Source: Lucifugimonas sp038150225
Lineage (GTDB): Bacteria > Chloroflexota > Dehalococcoidia > Lucifugimonadales > Lucifugimonadaceae
DNA: 19,386 bases
Direction of reading: 5' to 3'
Assembly (NCBI GenBank): GCA_038150225.1
Contig: JAYQWG010000035.1
Location: 1-19,386 of the forward strand
Shown: in pieces, positions 1 to 7,341 of the stretch
How the letters are laid out: each line of letters opens with the position of its first letter
Numbering within the stretch: position 1 is the first letter of the stretch
Made by a program: the position numbers and the translations under genes
The notes under the pieces: model-generated
The model's input: only the letters and a program-made list of their open reading frames with translations
Told to the model about the DNA's origin: nothing
The model's database searches: none

Positions 1-1104
1 TTTGAAGTAACGCAAGAACAGCTTGATTCAGCGGTCGATCAGCTTGATGCAAACTCCAGGTCCGCATTTGAAAACGCGGCAGACCGGGTTCGCAAATTTC
101 AAAGCCGAGGCCTTCCAAAAAGTTGGACAGACGGAACAGGTAAATTTGGTGAAAAGGTAACGCCACTTCGATCTGTCGCAGCCTATGTGCCCGGCGGTAC
201 GGCTCCGCTTGCATCGACCGTGATCATGACGGTTGTTCCGGCAAAAGTAGCAGGCGTTGACGAGGTGATCGTCGCAACACCTGCTCCTGGTAGATCTCTT
301 CCACACCCTGCGGTACTCGCTGCTGCGCGTATTGCCGGTGCGGACAGGGTTTTCAAAATCGGTGGCGCACAAGCCATAGCAGCATTGGCGTACGGAACTG
401 AAACAATCCCCAGCGTTGATCTAATTTGCGGACCTGGAAATGCGTGGGTCACAGCAGCCAAAAAGCTCGTCTACGGTGATGTTGGAATCGATGGTCTGTA
501 CGGACCAACTGAAACCCTGGTAATCGCGGATGAAAGTGCTGACCCAAGATTTACGGCTGCCGATTTGATCGCACAAGCAGAGCACGACGTTGTCGCAATG
601 CCGATTCTCATCGCGCTTTCCGATGAAGTTGCTGACGCAACTGAAAGGGCAGTTGCTGAGCAGCTGGAAAATCTACCAAGACGGGACACTGCGCGGTCTG
701 CGTTTGAAAATCGCGGGGTGATAGTTGTTGTTACCAACGAAGACGAGGCCGCAGAGGTAGCAAACGCTGCAGCCCCTGAACATCTTTGCATCCTCACAAC
801 GAATCCTGCAGAACTCGGTGAGAAGATTCGAAGCGCTGGTGGCCTATTTATTGGTGAATGGTCGGCCGAAGTGATGGCTGACTACGTGGCTGGTCCGTCT
901 CACGTGATGCCAACTGCAGGTACCGCGAGATTTTCTTCAGCCCTCTCAGTTAGGGATTTCGTTAGAGTGACCCCTGTTCTGAATTTTGACAGCGAAACGT
1001 TTATAAAACTTTCGAGCGATGCAGAATTACTAGCAAAGCTCGAAGGTCTGCATGGACACGCTGCAGCATCAGAACACCGTCGCCGGCACTTAATCGGCGA
1101 ATAA
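1..1104 (+). CDS. hisD: Histidinol dehydrogenase, 5'-truncated by window edge
   Basis: Catalyses the last two NAD-dependent oxidations of histidine synthesis, histidinol to histidine, in the cytoplasm. The frame is open from base 1, so 367 residues are visible and about 60 N-terminal residues of the usual ~430 lie outside. Seen in the fragment: the YVPGGTAPL segment (62-70), the CGPGNAWV segment (143-150), the catalytic Glu-His pair in PEHL (E260, H261), and four residues matching the zinc ligands of the E. coli enzyme: Q192 and H195 (AQAEHD), D294 (ADYVAG) and H353 (LHGHAAA). All key residues are present, so it should be active. The usual GPSE motif reads GPTE. hisC starts 24 bases downstream and hisB follows, giving a his cluster. 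Identification is certain. Confidence 0.97.
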   Translation, partial: FEVTQEQLDSAVDQLDANSRSAFENAADRVRKFQSRGLPKSWTDGTGKFGEKVTPLRSVAAYVPGGTAPLASTVIMTVVPAKVAGVDEVIVATPAPGRSLPHPAVLAAARIAGADRVFKIGGAQAIAALAYGTETIPSVDLICGPGNAWVTAAKKLVYGDVGIDGLYGPTETLVIADESADPRFTAADLIAQAEHDVVAMPILIALSDEVADATERAVAEQLENLPRRDTARSAFENRGVIVVVTNEDEAAEVANAAAPEHLCILTTNPAELGEKIRSAGGLFIGEWSAEVMADYVAGPSHVMPTAGTARFSSALSVRDFVRVTPVLNFDSETFIKLSSDAELLAKLEGLHGHAAASEHRRRHLIGE

Positions 1105-1128
1105 GTATCCAAGCGTACGGGGATTCGA

Positions 1129-2220
1129 ATGCCTGGAATCGAAAATTTAATGCGTCCTCACATGGCGAAATTCACTACCTATCACGGTGTGGACCCGTCA
1201 GAGAAGCTTGCAGAAGACGCGGGTATAAAACCCGAGGATGTCATCCGCCTCAACGCAAACGAGAATCCATATGGAGCGTTGCCAGAGGTGTCTGCGGCAT
1301 TGAAAGACATTCCGCTGCATCTGTACCCTGACCCGAATCAACGTCGACTTCGGCAGGCATTAAGCGAGTACACAGGGCAACCAGTTGAACGAATCATTGC
1401 GGGAGCTGGCGGAGACGAAATAATCGATCTGCTGATGCGGTTATTCGTGGATTCAGGCCAACTAGTGTTGGACTGCGAGCCGACGTTCGGAATGTACAGC
1501 TTCGCAGCTAGATTGGCAGATGCCGAGATTGCGTCGATTCCACGTAACGGGAATTGGGATCTGGATATCCCCGCGATGCTGAACGCAATCGATGATCGCG
1601 CTCGAATCGTCTTCCTGGCTTCTCCTAACAATCCGACTGGAAATCTACTTACCGAGTCGGATGCACGGGCACTTCTCGAAACAGGAGTGATCGTCTGCGT
1701 AGATGAGACGTATTACGAATTTTCCAATTCTTCACTTTCGAGGCTTCTGGAGGAATACGAGAACCTCGTGATCCTTCGGTCGTTCAGCAAATGGGCCGGA
1801 ATTGCTGGACTCCGAGTGGGATACGCGATCGCCTCAGAGAAGCTTATTTCCCACCTGATGGACATCAAACAGCCGTACAACATCAATATTGCCGGTGAGA
1901 CGGCAGTTCTGACGGCACTTGCCAACAGGGAGTTATTGCTCGAACGCGCATCGTCACTGGTCTCACAACGTAAGCGTATTGAAGAATGGATTGATGGCAC
2001 AGACGGCATTTCTTTTTATCCGTCCGAGGGTAATTTCCTACTGTGCCGATTCGACCACCTCAGTGCAGAGGATGCGTACGTCGGATTGGCAAAGCACGGG
2101 ATTTTCGTACGCCGATTCCCTCAATCCGTCCTGGAACATTCCCTCCGCATTAGTGCTGGAACTCCCGAACAAACAGACCGGCTTATCGACGCTCTTCAAA
2201 ACGTTGTAACTGCCGGTTAG
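1129..2220 (+). CDS. hisC: Histidinol-phosphate aminotransferase
   Basis: PLP-dependent fold-type I aminotransferase that converts imidazole-acetol phosphate and glutamate to histidinol phosphate. In 363 residues I see the N-terminal LNANENPYG substrate-site motif (41-49), the SPNNPTG loop with the cofactor Asn (165-171), the D192-x-x-Y195 pair that contacts the PLP ring, and the Schiff-base lysine K221 in SFSKWAGIAGLRVGY. RISAGTPEQ near the C-terminus holds the carboxylate-binding Arg. The ATG at 1129 has GGGG six to nine bases upstream. An in-frame ATG at 1150 (MRPHMAKF) fits the common family start and is the alternative. It lies between hisD (24-base gap) and hisB (53-base gap), supporting hisC over other aminotransferases. 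Confidence 0.95.
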   Translation: MPGIENLMRPHMAKFTTYHGVDPSEKLAEDAGIKPEDVIRLNANENPYGALPEVSAALKDIPLHLYPDPNQRRLRQALSEYTGQPVERIIAGAGGDEIIDLLMRLFVDSGQLVLDCEPTFGMYSFAARLADAEIASIPRNGNWDLDIPAMLNAIDDRARIVFLASPNNPTGNLLTESDARALLETGVIVCVDETYYEFSNSSLSRLLEEYENLVILRSFSKWAGIAGLRVGYAIASEKLISHLMDIKQPYNINIAGETAVLTALANRELLLERASSLVSQRKRIEEWIDGTDGISFYPSEGNFLLCRFDHLSAEDAYVGLAKHGIFVRRFPQSVLEHSLRISAGTPEQTDRLIDALQNVVTAG

Positions 2221-2228
2221 CAGTCTGT

Positions 2229-2252
2229 AGCATCGTTACTAGAACGATTGCT
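2229..2252 (+). other. Bulged hairpin in the hisC-hisB gap
   Basis: AGCATCGTT (2229-2237) pairs with AACGATTGCT (2243-2252) to give nine base pairs with one bulged T and a five-base loop, filling much of the 53-base gap. No T-tract follows, so it is not a convincing intrinsic terminator. It could be a processing or pausing site that tunes hisB relative to hisC. The pairing is seen; any function is inference. Confidence 0.35.
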
Positions 2253-2273
2253 TCCACTAACAAAGGCAGATAA

Positions 2274-2879
2274 ATGGCAGAAGCGAAACCCCGTATCGCC
2301 ACGATTGAACGTGAAACGGGTGAGAGCAAAATTTCAGTCACCGTAAATCTTGACGGCACCGGTAAAACAGAAATCGACACACCAGTAGGTTTTCTGAAGC
2401 ACATGCTGAGTCAGATTGCTCGGCACGGCTTGATCGATTTGAAAGTTACTGCCAACGGCGATTTGGAAACCGGTACTCACCACACTGTTGAGGACACTGC
2501 CATTGTTCTTGGAAGAGCAATCGACCAAGCGCTTGGTGACCGCAAGGGAATCGTGCGGATGGCAGATCGAACCTGCCCGCTGGACGAAGCACTAACACAC
2601 GCTGTCCTCGATCTATCAGGTCGTGGATATGCCGTGATCAACATCGGTATCGACAACAACGTCGGTGAGTTCCCAGCTGATCTTGCACGTCACTTCTTTG
2701 AAGCAATGGCGGTAGAAGGCAGGTTCTGCCTGCACATCCGAGTGCTTTCAGGACTCAATGAGCACCACGTAATTGAATCGGCTTTCAAGGCCTTCGCTCG
2801 TGCCTTGCGAGACGCTTCGGCAATCGATCCTCGCAACCCTGAGGGTGTGCCGAGCACCAAAGGCACCCTTACCGACTGA
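2274..2879 (+). CDS. hisB: Imidazoleglycerol-phosphate dehydratase (monofunctional)
   Basis: Dehydrates imidazoleglycerol phosphate to imidazole-acetol phosphate, the substrate of the adjacent hisC product. The 201-residue length matches the monofunctional enzyme; there is no N-terminal HAD histidinol phosphatase domain as in E. coli HisB. Both duplicated manganese-binding motifs are intact: HHTVED (69-74) and EHHVIE (163-168), with further metal-site histidines H43 (FLKHM) and H51 (ARHG) and the C-terminal PSTKGTL (193-199). The ATG at 2274 has only a weak purine stretch (AAAGG) upstream. A histidinol-phosphate phosphatase is not seen in this his fragment, so that step is encoded elsewhere. 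The gene runs convergently into purS with 11 bases between stop codons. Confidence 0.97.
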   Translation: MAEAKPRIATIERETGESKISVTVNLDGTGKTEIDTPVGFLKHMLSQIARHGLIDLKVTANGDLETGTHHTVEDTAIVLGRAIDQALGDRKGIVRMADRTCPLDEALTHAVLDLSGRGYAVINIGIDNNVGEFPADLARHFFEAMAVEGRFCLHIRVLSGLNEHHVIESAFKAFARALRDASAIDPRNPEGVPSTKGTLTD

Positions 2880-2883
2880 TTCA

Positions 2884-2912
2884 GTTCGAACTAGACAGTT
2901 TCTAGTTCGAAC
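2884..2912. terminator. Perfect 12-bp inverted repeat at the hisB/purS convergent junction
   Basis: GTTCGAACTAGA (2884-2895) and TCTAGTTCGAAC (2901-2912) are exact reverse complements around the five-base loop CAGTT. It begins five bases after the hisB stop, and its arms include the purS stop codon (2891-2893) and the last purS codons. The placement between convergent genes suggests one hairpin ending or protecting both transcripts. No long T-tract follows on either strand, so it is not a textbook intrinsic terminator; it may act by blocking 3' exonucleases. Symmetry is seen, function inferred. Confidence 0.6.
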
Positions 2913-3139
2913 GAGTAGGTCTCAATAACCGGGTTCGCCAGAAGCTTATCGCACATTTGCTGAACGTCGGCTTCGGCTTTGTCGCGATCATCGCTGTCGA
3001 GTTTTACTTCGAAGTATTTTCCTGCTCGAAGTGACTCGACAGAGTCGAAACCCAATCGGTCCAACGCCCGCGCAATGGTTATGCCTTGCGGGTCGTTTAC
3101 AGTCGGTTTCAGTGATACGTGCACTTTTGCTAGGAACAT
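2891..3139 (-). CDS. purS: Phosphoribosylformylglycinamidine synthase subunit PurS
   Basis: Small subunit of the PurL-PurQ-PurS FGAM synthase, which makes FGAM from FGAR, ATP and glutamine in step 4 of purine synthesis; PurS dimers bridge PurL and PurQ. The 82 residues match the family length. Diagnostic segments are LKPTVNDPQG (10-19), the LGFDSVESLRAGKYFE stretch (29-44) and the C-terminal LLANPVIETY (66-75). The ATG at 3139 has GAGAG six to ten bases upstream. It starts 10 bases after the DUF3105 stop, so it is probably cotranscribed from the purB side. In many bacteria purS sits directly before purQ/purL, but neither is in this window. Its last codons form part of a 12-bp inverted repeat shared with the hisB end. 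Confidence 0.95.
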   Translation of the reverse strand: MFLAKVHVSLKPTVNDPQGITIARALDRLGFDSVESLRAGKYFEVKLDSDDRDKAEADVQQMCDKLLANPVIETYSFELETV

Positions 3140-3149
3140 CTAGATCTCT

Positions 3150-3833
3150 CTACCAGGAGTTACCGGTCACGCTCTCAGGTGCCCGGTCCTTGTACTCGTC
3201 AATGAAACGTCGGATTTCTTCTTCATCGAACTCGTCGAGGTAAAGATGATGGCGCCAGGCAGTAACAGCGATCTTGTTAGGAAGCCTGTCATCTGGAGAA
3301 ATAATGAACTGGCTGTGACTTCGTGGAACGAGGTCTGAAAGCTGCTGGATAAGCTCAGGGCATTCCGTCTCACAGTTGTAGTGCAAACCAATGCCGCCGT
3401 GCTCGAGATTGTGAATTGTCACTTCGTCAGGGAGTGGCGACTGATATCGCCCCCATCGGGCAGGGGAAGGAACACCTGCAGCTGTTTGAGCGGCGAACCA
3501 GTGGGGTCCAGACGTCGCAGGGACAACTGAGTATGAACCTGAGTAAGGCTGGAACTCGTCAATGTGACCTCGACCATCGTCTGGATCTACAGGGATGTGT
3601 CCACCAGTGTTTAGACCACCGCCATTCCCGCTATTTTGATCCGGGTTCAGGTTTGGTGAAACTACAAGCGCCGCAATAAACACGATAGCGAAGATGATTC
3701 CGCCAAACATGTATAGAGAACGTCGACGACGCTGTCTGGCGCGACTCCTGACCCGACGTTCTTCACGGATCTGACCTTTTGTCATTCCTCGTCGACTTTC
3801 GGGACGAGTTGTAGCTTTACGTTTATCTGCCAT
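3150..3833 (-). CDS. DUF3105 family single-pass membrane protein
   Basis: The function of DUF3105 is not established. The 227-residue protein has a very basic N-terminus (1-39, with an Arg-rich run at 29-38), one hydrophobic membrane segment (about 41-59) and a Gly/Asn/Asp-rich linker (60-90), then the DUF3105 domain. By the positive-inside rule the C-terminal domain should be outside. Family marks are PATSGPHW (105-112) and HNLEHGGIGLHY (141-152), followed by AWRHHLYLDEF (192-202). The repeated conserved His and Glu residues (H111, H141, E144, H145, H151, H195, H196) suggest a metal or heme site, which is inference. The two cysteines C154 and C158 (NCETEC) could form a disulfide. It lies 159 bases after purB and 10 bases before purS. 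No good ribosome site is seen at the start. Confidence 0.85.
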   Translation of the reverse strand: MADKRKATTRPESRRGMTKGQIREERRVRSRARQRRRRSLYMFGGIIFAIVFIAALVVSPNLNPDQNSGNGGGLNTGGHIPVDPDDGRGHIDEFQPYSGSYSVVPATSGPHWFAAQTAAGVPSPARWGRYQSPLPDEVTIHNLEHGGIGLHYNCETECPELIQQLSDLVPRSHSQFIISPDDRLPNKIAVTAWRHHLYLDEFDEEEIRRFIDEYKDRAPESVTGNSW

Positions 3834-3884
3834 AGGTTTCTGTATGCCTCTTTAACGAGGCGTTGTGGTTCGTATTTATCTACA

Positions 3885-3916
3885 GTACCAGCGTCCCTGC
3901 GGACAGTCTTCGGTAC
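3885..3916. other. Nested inverted repeat in the purB-DUF3105 gap
   Basis: The 159-base gap 3834-3992 holds GTACC (3885-3889) pairing with GGTAC (3912-3916), enclosing GTCC (3893-3896) and GGAC (3901-3904) around a CTGC loop; the internal loops are uneven (3 and 7 bases). A smaller hairpin, GCCTC/GAGGC (3846-3861), lies just before the DUF3105 start. On the minus strand these follow purB and precede the DUF3105 start, so they may be a weak terminator or a structured leader. I found no promoter here that I would defend. Confidence 0.3.
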
Positions 3917-3992
3917 GATTCAAAAATTTCGTTCTTGTGTTTGAGATTTACATTCGGAACGTACTACGGTCGGAGTTGGATTGAGGATCACT

Positions 3993-5312
3993 TCAGACGA
4001 TTGATGCCTCGTCGATTCCGACTCGCTCAAATATTCGATCAACATGTCCCAGATAAAAGTTGTAATCGAACAAAGCCTCTAGATCGTCAGCTGAGACTTT
4101 CTCCGCCACCACCGGATCAGTCTTGATCAGTTCTCTAAAGTCCAACTCTTCATCCCAGGAGCGCATGGAGTTGCGTTGAACCGCGTCGTAAGCGTCGGTT
4201 CGTTCAACGCCATGCTCAACCAGCGCCAGCATCACTCGGGGAGAGAACACCAAGCCACGAGTCGATTCGAGGTTGACCATCATTCGATCTGGATAAACGA
4301 CCATGTCTTTTATGATCCCGGTCATCAAACTCATGATGTAGTCGAGCCCTAACGAAGCATCAGGGAGAATCATTCGTTCAGCCGATGAATGGGAAATATC
4401 CCGTTCGTGCCATAGAGCGACGTTTTCGAGTGCTGTGATGGAGTGTCCCCGGATTAGTCGGGCCAGACCGCAAATCCGCTCGGAGAGCTCTGGATTTCGC
4501 TTGTGCGGCATCGAGGATGATCCCTTGGTCACATAGCCGTGCTTTCCGAACGGTTCCTCGACTTCACGGACTTCAGTCCGCTGTAAGCCTCGAATTTCTG
4601 TCGCCATTTTGTCGAGGGTCGCAGCAATTAGTGCCAGGACTTGAACATATTCGGCGTGACGGTCTCGCTGGATCACCTGGTTGGACACAGCGGCAGGAGT
4701 GAGATCGAGTTGCTTGCAAACAGATTCCTCAATTACCGGTGGAACAGAAGCAAATGTGCCCACTGGACCCGATAGCATACCGACTGCAACGCGATCTCTC
4801 GCAGCTGATAAACGAGCACGGTTACGAGTCATTTCAGCAAACCACAACGCCAATTTCATACCGAAGCTCATCGGCTCAGCATGGATACCGTGTGACCTGC
4901 CAATACACGGCGTGTTTTTGTGTTCTAAAGCCCGGACTCGCAACGCTTCTAGTAATTCCACAAGACCGCGATCAAGCAAATCACAAGACTGCGCAAGTTG
5001 CATGCTCAAGGCAGTGTCTTTCACATCGTTCGAGGTCAACCCGTGGTGGATCCAGCGCCCTTCGGATCCCATACTTTCACCAACGGCTCGAGTGAACGAG
5101 ACAATATCGTGCTTGGTCTCATCAAACCATCGGTCATAAGCAGCTCGATCGAATTTCGCGTTCTTTCGAATTTTTTTCATGTCCGCCGCTGGAACGACGC
5201 CTTCATCCGCCCAAGCCTGTGAAGCGGCAATTTCGACATCGAGCCAGAGTTTAAATGCATTGTCTTCCGACCAAATGGCACTCATTTCGGGCCGGGAATA
5301 TCTTGGGATCAC
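3993..5312 (-). CDS. purB: Adenylosuccinate lyase
   Basis: Fumarase/aspartase-superfamily lyase acting twice in purine synthesis: SAICAR to AICAR plus fumarate, and adenylosuccinate to AMP plus fumarate. Over 439 residues I see the N-terminal IPRYSRPEM, TSNDVKDTA (93-101), the catalytic-His region GRSHGIHAEP (138-147), TKHD with H68, and the flexible signal-loop signature GSSSMPHKRNP (264-274) carrying the catalytic serine. It starts with GTG at 5312, one base after the HAD phosphatase stop; the next in-frame ATG (5285) would remove the conserved RYSRPE segment, so GTG is preferred. A purine-rich AGAGAAG lies about nine bases upstream. Tight packing with purD and the phosphatase implies one transcript. 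Confidence 0.96.
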   Translation of the reverse strand: MIPRYSRPEMSAIWSEDNAFKLWLDVEIAASQAWADEGVVPAADMKKIRKNAKFDRAAYDRWFDETKHDIVSFTRAVGESMGSEGRWIHHGLTSNDVKDTALSMQLAQSCDLLDRGLVELLEALRVRALEHKNTPCIGRSHGIHAEPMSFGMKLALWFAEMTRNRARLSAARDRVAVGMLSGPVGTFASVPPVIEESVCKQLDLTPAAVSNQVIQRDRHAEYVQVLALIAATLDKMATEIRGLQRTEVREVEEPFGKHGYVTKGSSSMPHKRNPELSERICGLARLIRGHSITALENVALWHERDISHSSAERMILPDASLGLDYIMSLMTGIIKDMVVYPDRMMVNLESTRGLVFSPRVMLALVEHGVERTDAYDAVQRNSMRSWDEELDFRELIKTDPVVAEKVSADDLEALFDYNFYLGHVDRIFERVGIDEASIV

Positions 5313-5313
5313 T

Positions 5314-6021
5314 TCAGCGTTCTTCTCTGTTTGTCGTAATGGTCTCGTTGATGTAATTGATCACGGGTCTGAAGTTGTCATCGAACTCGTGGAACGTTAT
5401 CTCTTTGGTCTCACAAAACTTTTTCAATCGCCCGGTTGCAAATAGCGTTACTTCTGCATTGACCGCTACACACGAGTCTCCTGCCAGTCCATCGCCAATA
5501 AAGATGATTTCGTCATCAGGATTGTCGCGCTTCAGATCAGAAACTACTCTGCATTTGCACGTAACCCAGTCTCCTAAACAACCGTCTTTTGTCCCGGGTG
5601 AATTCGCAGAAGGGTAATCGTATCGGAACGGTGGTAAACCCGGTGACTCAACTTTGACTTTTCCGCTGTGAACTTCGAGGTGTCCAAGACCTGTTTTCGA
5701 CAGTACTGGATCGACATAAAAATCCAATCCCGCAGTCGCTATGACTGATTTCCCACCCTGGTCTTTTATCGAAGAAATTAGCTCGGGTGCCCCAACCCTC
5801 AACGTGGCCTCTATTTTTGCTGCTGCTGCGATCTCGTTGATATCGACTTCGAACAAGTCGAAACACTTTTCTTGATATTCCCGGAAAGTGATTTCACCCA
5901 CAACGTAACTGGAGCGTATTTCTTGGACGGCTATTTCATCGGTGAAACGCCGAAAAAGCTGCGTGGCAACGTTCACACGCGAAAGTGTGTCGTCGAAGTC
6001 AATTACCGCGTGTACGACCAT
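5314..6021 (-). CDS. HAD-superfamily phosphatase, PSP/MtnX-like (subclass IB)
   Basis: Predicted Mg-dependent small-molecule phosphatase with a phospho-aspartate intermediate. All four HAD motifs are visible in 235 residues: motif I DFDDT (8-12; D8 nucleophile, D10 acid/base), motif II VIATAG (93-98; T96), motif III K145 in TKDG, and motif IV FIGDGLAGD (174-182; D177, D182). The insert between motifs I and II (about 13-90) gives the alpha-helical cap seen in phosphoserine phosphatase and MtnX relatives. The substrate cannot be read from sequence. The gene starts eight bases after purD and ends one base before purB, so it is embedded in the purine operon; a nucleotide-pathway or damage-repair substrate is a reasonable inference. 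A serB or mtnX role elsewhere in metabolism is the alternative. Confidence 0.85.
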   Translation of the reverse strand: MVVHAVIDFDDTLSRVNVATQLFRRFTDEIAVQEIRSSYVVGEITFREYQEKCFDLFEVDINEIAAAAKIEATLRVGAPELISSIKDQGGKSVIATAGLDFYVDPVLSKTGLGHLEVHSGKVKVESPGLPPFRYDYPSANSPGTKDGCLGDWVTCKCRVVSDLKRDNPDDEIIFIGDGLAGDSCVAVNAEVTLFATGRLKKFCETKEITFHEFDDNFRPVINYINETITTNREER

Positions 6022-6029
6022 TCATCTTT

Positions 6030-7295
6030 TTAAAGAGCGCGCTCGGCAATGTCGCGCCTAACGCGTGCCCCGGTGAACTCTATAGCGTCTACGCCCTTGT
6101 AAGCGGCCTCGCGTGCCGATCTGATATCTGCACCTGACCCAACGACGCCAATCACTCGTCCGCCAGACGTAATTAGTGAGCCATCCTCAGCTAGGGCAGT
6201 GCCTGCGTGAATAACCACTCCATGTTCGCTTGCATCGTCTGTTCCGGCGATTGGGAGACCAGTCTCATACGAACCTGGGTATCCGTCCGCGGTCATGAAT
6301 ACGAACGTATACGCATCATCAGACCATTCAACTTCGATGTCCGACAAACGACCTTCAGCAACAGCCATACACACATCAACCAGGTCGGTTTTCAGACGGG
6401 GCATGAGAATCTCACACTCTGGGTCACCGAACCGACAGTTGAATTCAATCACTTTCGGCCCTTGCGGTGTGACCATCAATCCTGCGTACAAAACACCTGT
6501 GTACGGGCTGCCTTCGGCAACCATGGCGTCTGCCATCGGTTGTAAAACCGTTTCCCGCACAGTTTTAGCAAGATCATCGTTCCAGAACTCGGGAGGGGTG
6601 TAAGAGCCGACACCTCCTGTGTTCAAACCGGTGTCGCCTTCACCAATCCGCTTGTAGTCGCATGCTGCCACTTCGTTGGAAACGGTTGATCCGTCGAGGA
6701 ATGCAAAAACGCTAACTTCAGGACCGGTCAGACGTTCAGCCAGCAGTATTTCTGTTGATGCATCACCGAACGCTTTGCCGTCGAGCATTGCTGAAATGTC
6801 TGCAGTCAGCTGTTCATGAGAATCAGAAATCAAGACGCCCTTACCGGCCGCGAGTCCATCGGCTTTAACGACCAAGCTTCCTTCAGGTTTACCGAGACCA
6901 TATTCAATTGCAGTTCCAGAATCGGAAAATGCCACTGATTCAGCGGTTGGGATTCCGTACTTGGTCATGATCCCATCAGAGAAGACCTTTGAGCCTTCCA
7001 AACGTGCCGCACTTGCGGAAGGGCCAAAGATTTTCAGACCTGCTTCCTGAAAACGGTCGACGATACCGTCCACCAAAGGCTGTTCAGGTCCAACTATTGT
7101 CAGATCTACATCGCGTGATTGCGCTAATTCGAATAACCCGTCGACGTCTTCAGCATTGACTGCAACGTTTTCGCCGAACTCTGCCGTTCCCGCGTTACCT
7201 GGGGCAATTAGCAACTCAGTAACTTTTGGGCTTTGAGCCAGCTTCCAGGCGATTGCAAACTCTCGGCCGCCAGAGCCGATTACCAGTACTTTCAA
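6030..7295 (-). CDS. purD: Phosphoribosylamine-glycine ligase (GAR synthetase)
   Basis: ATP-grasp ligase joining glycine to phosphoribosylamine, step 2 of purine synthesis. The 421-residue length is typical of the single-domain bacterial enzyme. Visible: N-terminal MKVLVIGSGGRE, LEGSK (99-103), ATP-grasp VVKADGLAAGKGV (142-154), NTGGVGSY (225-232) and the signature EFNCRFGDPECE (284-295) with Mg ligands E284 and N286. It starts with TTG at 7295; this gives the family N-terminus exactly and no ATG lies nearby. Two oddities: the near-invariant GGREHA reads GGREFA (F13), and the usual DHK motif reads DYK (Y214). Both are in frame with no sign of a frameshift. It follows guaA by 46 bases and precedes the phosphatase by eight. 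Confidence 0.95.
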   Translation of the reverse strand: MKVLVIGSGGREFAIAWKLAQSPKVTELLIAPGNAGTAEFGENVAVNAEDVDGLFELAQSRDVDLTIVGPEQPLVDGIVDRFQEAGLKIFGPSASAARLEGSKVFSDGIMTKYGIPTAESVAFSDSGTAIEYGLGKPEGSLVVKADGLAAGKGVLISDSHEQLTADISAMLDGKAFGDASTEILLAERLTGPEVSVFAFLDGSTVSNEVAACDYKRIGEGDTGLNTGGVGSYTPPEFWNDDLAKTVRETVLQPMADAMVAEGSPYTGVLYAGLMVTPQGPKVIEFNCRFGDPECEILMPRLKTDLVDVCMAVAEGRLSDIEVEWSDDAYTFVFMTADGYPGSYETGLPIAGTDDASEHGVVIHAGTALAEDGSLITSGGRVIGVVGSGADIRSAREAAYKGVDAIEFTGARVRRDIAERAL

Positions 7296-7341
7296 TTTCT
7301 TACTTTCGTCCGATGTTGAACGTAATTATTTGAACCGCTTC

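Noticed and set aside
4681..5139. Plus-strand open frames inside purB and similar long antisense frames elsewhere
   Set aside because: They are mirror frames of well-identified genes with no family resemblance and atypical composition.
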